From: Variovorax sp. KBW07
GTDB lineage: Bacteria; Pseudomonadota; Gammaproteobacteria; Burkholderiales; Burkholderiaceae_C
NCBI RefSeq assembly: GCF_003852515.1
Contig: NZ_QAJK01000119.1
Location: 1-41,063, forward strand
Length of the DNA: 41,063 nucleotides
Reading direction: 5' to 3'
How positions within the stretch are numbered: the stretch's first letter is position 1; every line of letters begins with the position of its first letter. The translations under genes and the position numbers were made by a program. Of the stretch, positions 1 through 6,113 are shown in pieces. The notes beneath the pieces were generated by a model. It had not been told where the DNA came from. It did no database searches and worked only from the letters and a program-made list of their open reading frames with translations.

Positions 1-60
1 CCAAGAATGACCCCGCATCCGCTCCCGAACCCAGGCAGCAACGTTCCAAACGCCCGAGCA

Positions 61-90
61 CAAAAGCAAAAACCCGCTGGCGGCGGGTTT
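61..90 (-). terminator. Rho-independent terminator of the NlpC/P60 gene
   Basis: The arms AAACCCGC (70-77) and GCGGGTTT (83-90) pair around a 5-base loop. Read on the minus strand, the hairpin runs into a T-rich stretch (TTTTTGCTTTTG). It lies 24 bases past the stop codon of the NlpC/P60 peptidase gene. Confidence 0.8.
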
Positions 91-113
91 CGGGACAAGT
101 CAGCAAGGACCGT

Positions 114-689
114 TCAGTTGCCGGTGTTCGCGACCGCTGCCGCCTTCACTTCTTCCGTCGGGCCGTTGAGCACACGACGCGCACCGTCGAAGCGACGTTG
201 CCAGTAGCTGCCGTTCATGTCTTCCACGCGAACTTGTGCGCCGGAGCGGGGCGAGTGAATGAACTTGCCTTCGCCGACATAAATGCCGACATGGCTGAAC
301 GCGCGACGCATCGTGTTGAAGAACACCAGGTCGCCCGGCTTCAGTTGGCTGCGATCGATCTTTTCGGTTGCGGCGGCTTGCTCTTCGGCGCGGCGCGGGA
401 GCATGTGGCCCACCGTCTGGTTGTACATCGCGCGAACGAAACCGCTGCAGTCGAAGCCGGCTTCCGCCGTATTGCCGCCGCGGCGATAGGGGACGCCAAG
501 GAAACCGATGGCCGTGACCACCAGGTCGGAAGTTCGTTCGGCGACGGTTTGACGGACCTGCTGGAATTGCCCGACCAGACCCCTGTCGGCGAGCACGCGG
601 GCCATCTCGTCATCGGATCGGTCCTGTGGAGGGGCTGCGTGGGCAGCGAGAGCAAACAGGAGGGACGCGGGTAGGACGAAAAAACGCAT
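114..689 (-). CDS. NlpC/P60 family (C40) cell-wall peptidase, secreted
   Basis: This is a predicted peptidoglycan hydrolase of the NlpC/P60 (C40) family, which cleaves within stem peptides in the periplasm. Residues 1-19 form a signal peptide ending in the cleavage-like motif AHA-AP. The catalytic domain (about 55-175) shows the nucleophile C81 in the motif FDCSGF, H133 in SHVGIY and H145 in FIHSP, so the Cys-His-His set is complete. The length of 191 residues is normal for a single-domain enzyme with a short N-terminal helical part. The ATG at 689 is the only sensible start because it begins the signal peptide. There is no Shine-Dalgarno sequence before it, and a promoter sits directly upstream (see separate entry). 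It is a single-gene transcript, divergent from the next gene. The family call is secure; the exact bond cleaved is not known. Confidence 0.93.
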   Translation of the reverse strand: MRFFVLPASLLFALAAHAAPPQDRSDDEMARVLADRGLVGQFQQVRQTVAERTSDLVVTAIGFLGVPYRRGGNTAEAGFDCSGFVRAMYNQTVGHMLPRRAEEQAAATEKIDRSQLKPGDLVFFNTMRRAFSHVGIYVGEGKFIHSPRSGAQVRVEDMNGSYWQRRFDGARRVLNGPTEEVKAAAVANTGN

Positions 690-696
690 GGCGCGT

Positions 697-725
697 AGGA
701 TATTGATGACGCGCGGTTATGTCAA
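697..725 (-). promoter_or_regulatory. Sigma-70 promoter for the NlpC/P60 gene, probably leaderless
   Basis: On the minus strand a perfect -35 box TTGACA (725-720) is separated by 17 bases from TATCCT (702-697). Only 7 bases (ACGCGCC) lie between the -10 box and the ATG at 689, so transcription should start at or next to the A of the start codon. No ribosome binding site is present, which agrees with a leaderless mRNA. Confidence 0.65.
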
Positions 726-869
726 TTTAATCTGAATTAGCGATTGCATATGTAAGTCATTGATTTACATGGAAATTCTCGATCCCGCGGAAGAAAAAAT
801 GTAACGGTGGACGTTTATGGCCCATAAGTGATTGGCTGCCAATGGGCCTCGCGGTGGTGTGTGAAATAG

Positions 870-897
870 TTGGCATGCTGGATTCGGTCGCTATTTC
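870..897 (+). promoter_or_regulatory. Possible promoter of the sugar dehydrogenase gene
   Basis: TTGGCA (870-875) is followed after 16 bases by TATTTC (892-897), 33 bases before the ATG at 931. The -10 match is poor. The 241-base gap 690-930 is visibly more AT-rich than its neighbours and holds no supported gene. Confidence 0.25.
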
Positions 898-930
898 TCG
901 CCAAGATCGCGTCAACTACCCGGAAAACCC

Positions 931-2061
931 ATGAACTTGCAGAGCCCCGTGCCTTTTGGTGTCGTACGACGTCTTGTCTTTGTTGCCAGCCTGGGGTTTT
1001 GTGTCACTGCCATGGCGCAAGTGCGCCCAGAAACCGTCGCTTCCGGCCTTGAAAACCCCTGGGGCGTGGCTTTCCTGCCGGGCGGCCGCTTCGTGCTCAC
1101 CGAGCGGCCTGGGCGCCTGCGACTCGTCGGTGCCGACGGAAAGATCGGCGCACCCATCACTGGGCTGCCCGCCATTGCGGCAGGCGGACAAGGCGGCCTG
1201 CTCGACGTGCTGGCCGATTCCGGCTTCGAGAAGAACCGCACGCTGTACTTCTGCTTTTCCGAGCCGGATGCCAGCGGTTCCGCCAACAGCACGGCGCTCG
1301 CGCGCGCCAATCTTTCAGCGGACGGCACGCGGCTCGAAGACCTGAAGATCATCTTCAGCCAGCAGCCCAAGGTGGCCAGTCGCAACCATTTCGGCTGCCG
1401 CATCGTCGAGGCGCGCGATGGCACGTTGTTTCTCACCCTCGGCGATCGCTTCAGCCGCAAGGAAGACGCGCAAAAGCTCGACAACCACCTGGGCAAGGTC
1501 GTGCGCATTGCCAAGGATGGCTCCGTGCCGAAAGACAACCCCTTCGTCGGCAAGCCCGGCGCGTTGCCCGAGATCTGGAGCTACGGCCATCGCAATGGGC
1601 AGGGCGGCACGCTCGCGCCCGACGGCCGTTTCTGGATGACCGAGCACGGCCCGCAAGGCGGCGACGAAATCAACATTCCCCAAGCCGGCCGCAACTACGG
1701 CTGGCCCGTGATCACCTATGGCGAGAACTACGGCGGCGGCAAGATCGGCGACGGCATCACCGCCAAGGACGGCATGGAGCAGCCGTTGCATTACTGGGTG
1801 CCGTCGATTGCGCCTTCCGGCATGGCGTTCCTGACGAGCGATCGCTACGGAGGGGCGTGGAAGGGCAACCTGTTCGTGGGCTCGCTCAAGTTCGGCTATC
1901 TCGACCGCATCGAGCTCAAGGGTGGCAAGGTGGTGGCCGAGCACAAGCTGCTGGCCGAGGGCAGGGCGCGCATCCGCGATGTGAAGCAGGGGCCGGACGG
2001 GCTGCTCTACGTGCTCACCGACGAGGCTGACGGCAAGCTGCTGCGCCTGCGACCGAACTGA
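931..2061 (+). CDS. PQQ-dependent sugar dehydrogenase (soluble GDH/YliI-like), exported
   Basis: This is a beta-propeller sugar dehydrogenase of the soluble glucose dehydrogenase / YliI (aldose sugar dehydrogenase) family, which oxidises aldoses in the periplasm using pyrroloquinoline quinone. Residues 1-30 form a signal peptide ending in AMA. The family's catalytic pair is visible: H153 in SRNHFG (counterpart of sGDH His144) and R221 in GHRNGQG (counterpart of Arg228). The motif TEHGPQGGDEIN at about 237-248 and the repeated blade pattern also fit. The length of 376 residues is typical. Start is the ATG at 931, chosen because it begins the signal peptide; its ribosome binding site is weak. 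No PQQ biosynthesis gene lies in the window, so cofactor supply must be encoded elsewhere. The true substrate cannot be read from the sequence. The gene converges with the lipoprotein gene, with 18 bases between the stop codons. Confidence 0.9.
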   Translation: MNLQSPVPFGVVRRLVFVASLGFCVTAMAQVRPETVASGLENPWGVAFLPGGRFVLTERPGRLRLVGADGKIGAPITGLPAIAAGGQGGLLDVLADSGFEKNRTLYFCFSEPDASGSANSTALARANLSADGTRLEDLKIIFSQQPKVASRNHFGCRIVEARDGTLFLTLGDRFSRKEDAQKLDNHLGKVVRIAKDGSVPKDNPFVGKPGALPEIWSYGHRNGQGGTLAPDGRFWMTEHGPQGGDEINIPQAGRNYGWPVITYGENYGGGKIGDGITAKDGMEQPLHYWVPSIAPSGMAFLTSDRYGGAWKGNLFVGSLKFGYLDRIELKGGKVVAEHKLLAEGRARIRDVKQGPDGLLYVLTDEADGKLLRLRPN

Positions 2062-2079
2062 ACCAGCGCGAATGTCCCT

Positions 2080-2880
2080 CTAGACGGGGCAGCCCGGCAG
2101 CGGCAGCGTGGGAAGCATGCGCAGCCACAGGCGTTTCCACTCCGGCCAGTCGTGGCCGCCTTCGGTCGTGAAAACGCGCTCCGCGGGCAGCGCACCGGCA
2201 AGCAGGCGATGGCTGAAGGCAAAGCGGTCGTCTGTGCCATACCCCAGGTAGAGCGGAGGCCTGGCCGCCGCGGTCTGCGTGAAGCCGACATAGCCGCGCA
2301 GCCATTGCCACAGCTGTGTTTCGTTGGGCGTACGCGGCGCGGCTTCGGCGGGGTCGACCAGCGGGCCTTTCCATCGCGCAACGCCACCGGCATTGGCGAT
2401 GTCGGTGCTCAACCCCCGTTCGCCGAGGTAGGGTGCGAGCGCCACCAGCCCCGCGAGTTCGCCGGGGTGCGTCTGCGCGTAGAGCAGCCCGCCGAAGCCG
2501 CCGACCGAAATGCCGACGAGCCAGATATTTTTGTAGCCCTGGCTGCGCGCTGGCGTCATCACGTCCGCGCTCAGGCGCTCGAGGATGGACTTGTCGTTGT
2601 AGTAGCCCAGGTGCGCATCGACCAGCACCACGTCGGCCGCCACCCGGTTGTTGCGCAAGGCCGCGACAAAGCCTTCGCGCTCGAACTCGTCGGGCGTCGA
2701 ATAGGCGCCGGGCAGCATCACCAGCAGCGTGTCGATGTTGCGGGCGCAACTGCTTTTCTCGAAGCTGGTCGCCATGGGCACCGCGGTCTTGCGCACGCCG
2801 CCGCAGCCCAGCACCAGCAGCGTGGCGCCAAGCCCCAGGGCCGCCAGGCTGAGCCGCTTCTTCGAGAAAAAGGTCTTCAT
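2080..2880 (-). CDS. Alpha/beta-hydrolase lipoprotein
   Basis: This predicted serine hydrolase of the alpha/beta-hydrolase fold appears to be anchored as a lipoprotein. A lysine-rich N-terminus and hydrophobic stretch end in the lipobox LVLGC with C26. The nucleophile elbow GISVG places the catalytic Ser at 125. Candidates for the other triad members are D217 or D218 (GTDDRF) and H243 (EGGHDW). The total of 266 residues suits a minimal fold. It follows the HpaB/AbfD-like gene on the same strand with a gap of only 10 bases, so the two are probably one operon and may act on related compounds; that link is inference. Family members are often labelled esterases, but nothing here identifies a substrate. 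Confidence 0.8.
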   Translation of the reverse strand: MKTFFSKKRLSLAALGLGATLLVLGCGGVRKTAVPMATSFEKSSCARNIDTLLVMLPGAYSTPDEFEREGFVAALRNNRVAADVVLVDAHLGYYNDKSILERLSADVMTPARSQGYKNIWLVGISVGGFGGLLYAQTHPGELAGLVALAPYLGERGLSTDIANAGGVARWKGPLVDPAEAAPRTPNETQLWQWLRGYVGFTQTAAARPPLYLGYGTDDRFAFSHRLLAGALPAERVFTTEGGHDWPEWKRLWLRMLPTLPLPGCPV

Positions 2881-2890
2881 CCGGCGCAGT

Positions 2891-4513
2891 TTAGGTGCGC
2901 AGCGAGGCCGGCAGGTCGACCATCACAGGCTGGCCCGGCGTGGTGCAGCCGGTGTCGCAGCACTTGCCGGGCTGGCGGTTCCGGGTGATGGCGCGTGCGG
3001 GGTCGTGCGGCGCGGCGGCGGGCGATCCGTCGGCCGCGATGCCGCGTTCGAGGATGCGTTCCACCAATTCGACCTTCGAGCCGACCGGGTAGTTGCGCCA
3101 GATCTCCTGTTTCATGGCCGCCGGCGAGCCGCCGCCGTGCAGGCTGATCACGCTGTACCAGCCGCCCTGATAGCCGGCCGTCAGGTCTTCGATGAAGCGC
3201 GCCGTCTCGATGCGCTGCTCATAGGGAATGGCCGGGTTGGCGCGCAGCACGTCGGACAAGCGGGCGGCGGTCTCGGGGTTGTGGTCTTCGTCGGGGCCGG
3301 GCAGGGTGACGATCAGGCCGCCGCTCACGTAGTGGGCGATGCGGTGCATGTCGTAGATCTTCGTGGCCAGCAGCAGCTTGCCGATGTTGCTGAACACCGG
3401 GTCGGGCATGAAGACTTCGCAGTGCTCGTCGGCCTTGCCGTAGACGCTGGCCGCCACGCCGCAGGCGAAAAAGCTCTCGGTGATGGTGATGAGCTCGACC
3501 ATCTGCTCGCGCAGGTGGCTTTCCTTGCCGGGGTCGAAGCCGTTGGCCTCGCACATGAGCGCGCCGGCGCCGATCAGCAGGTCGCCGAAGCCGGCGCGGG
3601 CGCCGATGCAGCTGTGGCGATGGTGCGTGGCGTAGCTGTAGGTCAGGTGGCCCGAGTGTTCCCACTCCCCGGCGTAGAACACGCGCTCCCATGGCACGAA
3701 GACCCGGTCGAACATGCACACGCCAGTGCTCTGGCCGTACTTGCGGCTGAACAGGGCGTCGCCGTGCTCCAGCTTTTCGCCGGGACGCCCGGCCGGGCGC
3801 GCGACGATGGTGAGGCCGGGTGCGTCGAGCGGCACGGCGCAGCAGACGGCGAAGTCGGCGTCTTCCTTGCCCATGTTGCGGCAGGGCATGACCAGCAGTT
3901 CATGCACATAGGGCGCGCCGGTCACGATGGCCTTGGTGCCCGAAATGACGATGCCGCGCGCGTTGCGCTCCACCACGTGCAGGTAGCTGTCGACGTTGGC
4001 CTGCTCGTGCGGCCGCCGGCTGCGGTCGCCTTTCGCATCGGTCATGGCGACGCCGAGCGTCAGGTCTTCGTCCTGGATGCGGTGCAGGTACTCGTAAAAG
4101 CGGGCCGTGTGCTCGGTGCTGCCGCGCGCGTCGTCGATGCGGGCCGACACCTGGGCGATGGCATTGAGCGCGTCGTGCGTCAGGTAGCGCTGGGCGCAGC
4201 CGGTTTCCTGGCAGACCAGCCGCACGGCTTCGAGCTTGTTGAGCAGGTCTCCCGAGCTGGTGTTGAGGTGCGAGAGCCGGTTCACCCGCTTGCCGCTGGT
4301 GTGCTGCACGGCGGTCATCAGGGGCTCGTATTCCTTTTTCAGGGCGTAGTCGTAGGTGAGGGCGATGGCATTGATGCCGGGCTGGAAGGCGGCTTCGTCG
4401 GCCACGCTCTCGACGCGGCGGCCGTCGACGAACACGGTGGGGCGGTAGCGGCGCAGCGACTCGCGGTAGTCGGCGCCGGACATGAGGGTGGCGGCGGAAA
4501 GTGGGGCGTTCAT
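2891..4513 (-). CDS. HpaB/AbfD-family flavoprotein (4-hydroxyphenylacetate 3-hydroxylase family)
   Basis: This large protein (540 residues) has an acyl-CoA-dehydrogenase-like fold and belongs to the family that includes the FADH2-using 4-hydroxyphenylacetate 3-monooxygenase HpaB, PvcC, and 4-hydroxybutyryl-CoA dehydratase AbfD. Family signatures include MTDAKGDRSRRP (157-168), the segment around 185-213, and HHRHSCIGA (297-305) followed by GDLLIGA. Compared with AbfD as I remember it, C106 and H298 match two of the four Fe-S cluster ligands, while the other two positions hold Y110 and A305. An intact AbfD-type cluster is therefore unlikely, and a flavin monooxygenase or cluster-free relative is more probable. 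The C-terminal tail contains an unusual KCCDTGC motif. Start is the ATG at 4513, preceded by GGAG about 10 bases upstream. Substrate is unknown. It is divergent from a TetR gene that probably controls it. Confidence 0.8.
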   Translation of the reverse strand: MNAPLSAATLMSGADYRESLRRYRPTVFVDGRRVESVADEAAFQPGINAIALTYDYALKKEYEPLMTAVQHTSGKRVNRLSHLNTSSGDLLNKLEAVRLVCQETGCAQRYLTHDALNAIAQVSARIDDARGSTEHTARFYEYLHRIQDEDLTLGVAMTDAKGDRSRRPHEQANVDSYLHVVERNARGIVISGTKAIVTGAPYVHELLVMPCRNMGKEDADFAVCCAVPLDAPGLTIVARPAGRPGEKLEHGDALFSRKYGQSTGVCMFDRVFVPWERVFYAGEWEHSGHLTYSYATHHRHSCIGARAGFGDLLIGAGALMCEANGFDPGKESHLREQMVELITITESFFACGVAASVYGKADEHCEVFMPDPVFSNIGKLLLATKIYDMHRIAHYVSGGLIVTLPGPDEDHNPETAARLSDVLRANPAIPYEQRIETARFIEDLTAGYQGGWYSVISLHGGGSPAAMKQEIWRNYPVGSKVELVERILERGIAADGSPAAAPHDPARAITRNRQPGKCCDTGCTTPGQPVMVDLPASLRT

Positions 4514-4540
4514 CGGGTGTTGTCTCCAGTGTTTTTCGGT

Positions 4541-4548
4541 TCAATTGA
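4541..4548. promoter_or_regulatory. Short palindrome TCAATTGA
   Basis: A perfect 8-base palindrome lies in the leader of the HpaB-like gene, 28 bases before its ATG. It resembles the half-sites (TTGA/TCAA) of the larger inverted repeats nearby and may be an accessory operator. Confidence 0.3.
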
Positions 4549-4562
4549 TCGTAGACACAAAT

Positions 4563-4591
4563 ATTTGAACATCGTTCAATACTTAGATCAA
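4563..4591 (-). promoter_or_regulatory. Predicted promoter of the HpaB-like operon
   Basis: Read on the minus strand, TTGATC (4591-4586) and TCAAAT (4568-4563) are separated by 17 bases. Both boxes match the sigma-70 consensus at four of six positions. The palindrome at 4565-4579 covers the -10 box and spacer, so a bound repressor would block it. Confidence 0.4.
4565..4579. promoter_or_regulatory. Candidate TetR operator TTGAAC-ATC-GTTCAA
   Basis: A perfect inverted repeat with 6-base arms and a 3-base spacer lies between the divergent HpaB-like and TetR genes. Its size and position suit a dimeric TetR-family repressor. A second inverted repeat with related arms, GATCAA (4586-4591) and TTGATC (4603-4608), lies next to it. 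Confidence 0.55.
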
Positions 4592-4608
4592 CGTTTGAAA
4601 AATTGATC
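4586..4608. promoter_or_regulatory. Second inverted repeat GATCAA-N11-TTGATC
   Basis: The arms at 4586-4591 and 4603-4608 are exact reverse complements. One arm coincides with the predicted -35 box of the HpaB-like operon and the other with the predicted -35 region of the TetR gene, so one protein bound here could control both directions. Confidence 0.4.
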
Positions 4609-4633
4609 GACAGCTCAATCTCGGCGCTATAGT
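4603..4633 (+). promoter_or_regulatory. Predicted promoter of the TetR gene, probably leaderless
   Basis: A good -10 box TATAGT (4628-4633) is preceded by TTGATC (4603-4608) with a long 19-base spacer. The ATG at 4641 begins 7 bases after the -10 box, which predicts a transcript starting at or near the A of the ATG. Confidence 0.45.
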
Positions 4634-4640
4634 GCCGCCC

Positions 4641-5345
4641 ATGCATGCCAAGCTCCAGCGCCGCCAGACCCTTGCCGACACCCGCCGCGCGCTGGTGCTC
4701 GATGCCGCGCGAGCAGTGTTTGCGGAGGCCGGCATCGAGGGCGCGAGCATCCGCGAGATCGCCAAAAAGGCGGGCTACACGCCGGGCGCCATCTACTCGT
4801 ACTTCGAGAGCAAGGAGGCGATCTATGCGGCCTTGCTCGACGAATCGCTGCTGCGCCTGCAGGCCGCAGTGGCCGAAGCGAAGGTGTTCAGCAGCCGGCC
4901 CGACAAGACCCTGGCGGCCAAGGCGCAGGCCTGGTTCGACTTCTATGCGGCGAACCCGCGCGACCTCGACCTGGGCTTCTACCTGGTGCACGGCATGCGG
5001 CCCCGCGGGCTGACCAGCGAGCTGGACCACGAACTCAACGACCGTCTGTATGACGCGCTGCACCCTTGCGAAGAAGCGCTTCGGGCGCTGGGCCTCGGCG
5101 CGGAGCTCGCGCTCCAGGAAAACACGGCGCTTTTTGCGCACGGTGTCGGCCTGCTGCTGATGCAGTACACCGGCCGCATCCGCATGTTCAGGCAGTCGGC
5201 CGATGCCTTGTTCAAGACATACCTGGCGCAATTGACACTGCGATCAGCCACCGTTGCGATCAACGAGGATGCGGCGGAGCCCGCGGCAGCCGGCCAACCC
5301 GATCTTTTCGGTGGTACGGTTCAGCCCAACTCAACCGATACCTGA
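4641..5345 (+). CDS. TetR/AcrR family transcriptional regulator
   Basis: This is a one-component repressor of the TetR family, 234 residues. The N-terminal DNA-binding domain (about 14-62) is clear: ARAVFAEAGIEGASIREIAKKAG followed by the recognition part containing TPGAIYSYFESKEAIY. The rest is a helical ligand-binding and dimerisation domain with no close match that I can name. I prefer the ATG at 4641 over the GTG at 4632 because the GTG lies inside the -10 box TATAGT. No ribosome binding site is visible. It is transcribed away from the HpaB-like gene across a shared 127-base region holding two inverted repeats, the usual arrangement for local repression. The isochorismatase-family gene follows after 12 bases and is probably cotranscribed. 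The inducer is unknown. Confidence 0.92.
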   Translation: MHAKLQRRQTLADTRRALVLDAARAVFAEAGIEGASIREIAKKAGYTPGAIYSYFESKEAIYAALLDESLLRLQAAVAEAKVFSSRPDKTLAAKAQAWFDFYAANPRDLDLGFYLVHGMRPRGLTSELDHELNDRLYDALHPCEEALRALGLGAELALQENTALFAHGVGLLLMQYTGRIRMFRQSADALFKTYLAQLTLRSATVAINEDAAEPAAAGQPDLFGGTVQPNSTDT

Positions 5346-5357
5346 AAGACACTGTTC

Positions 5358-5963
5358 ATGCTGCTCGATGCCTCGCAATCCCAACTCGTGCTGGTCGACT
5401 ACCAGGCGCGCCTGATGCCGGCGGTCTTCGAGAACGAGGCTGTTGCGAAGAACGCCGTGCGCCTCGCGACCATGGCGCAGTGGGTCGACGTGCCCGTATG
5501 GGGCACCGAGCAGAACCCGTCCAAGCTGGGCGAGAACCTGCCGGACATCCGCGCGCTGTGCAAGAAGACCCTGGCCAAGATGCATTTCAGCGGCGTGGAA
5601 GAAGGGCTCGGCGAATGGCTGCGCGCCCCGGCGAAGGCCGTGCCGCAAGGCAATGCCCGCAGCCTGCCCAAGCATCTGCAGAAGCCCGCCGCCGCGGCGG
5701 AAGAGCGCAACACCATCGTGATCGCCGGCTGCGAAGCCCATGTCTGCCTGCTGCAGACGGCGCTCGATCTGCTGGAAGACGAGTTCGAGGTCTGGGTCGT
5801 CACCGACGCCTGCAGCTCGCGCACCGAGCGCAACCGCGATGCGGCTTTCGACCGGCTGGCCGGTGCCGGCGCCGAACTGGTGACCACCGAGATGGTCGGC
5901 TTCGAATGGCTGCGCACCGCCGAACATCCGGCATTCCGCGATCTGCAAGCCCTGATCCGCTGA
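5358..5963 (+). CDS. Isochorismatase-family cysteine hydrolase
   Basis: This is a member of the isochorismatase-like hydrolase superfamily (201 residues), closest in style to YcaC-type and nicotinamidase-type amidohydrolases rather than true isochorismatases. The catalytic triad expected for the cysteine hydrolases is present: D14 (VLVDYQ), K74 (LAKMHFS) and C130 (GCEAHVCLLQT). Substrates in this superfamily are amides, carbamates or related C-N bonds; the actual one is not known here. Start is the ATG at 5358, 12 bases after the TetR stop codon, so the two are likely one transcript. With the divergent HpaB-like enzyme it could form a small degradation or detoxification unit, which is inference from position only. 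Confidence 0.88.
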   Translation: MLLDASQSQLVLVDYQARLMPAVFENEAVAKNAVRLATMAQWVDVPVWGTEQNPSKLGENLPDIRALCKKTLAKMHFSGVEEGLGEWLRAPAKAVPQGNARSLPKHLQKPAAAAEERNTIVIAGCEAHVCLLQTALDLLEDEFEVWVVTDACSSRTERNRDAAFDRLAGAGAELVTTEMVGFEWLRTAEHPAFRDLQALIR

Positions 5964-6113
5964 TCCACTGAGTCGGGTCCGCCCCCGGAATGTGGGGCTG
6001 GGCCGGATTGTTCCGGTCGTCAGCTTGCTGCAAGATCGGTCTCCATAATTATGAATTCAGTTTTTGGCGAGGTCGCCGGAACGGAATACATACAGAACAG
6101 GAGACAGATCCCG

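Noticed and set aside
2729-4606. A 625-codon open frame on the plus strand opposite the HpaB-like gene
   Set aside because: Its sequence is Ala/Gly/Val/His-rich without motifs, as expected for an antisense shadow; the minus-strand product has clear family signatures.
4632-4640. GTG at 4632 as the start of the TetR gene
   Set aside because: It lies inside the -10 box TATAGT and would add only VPP to the protein; the ATG at 4641 fits better.
6051-6113. ATG at 6051 as the start of prpE
   Set aside because: The 21 extra residues are unlike PrpE, and the ATG at 6114 has a good AGGAG and the family N-terminus.
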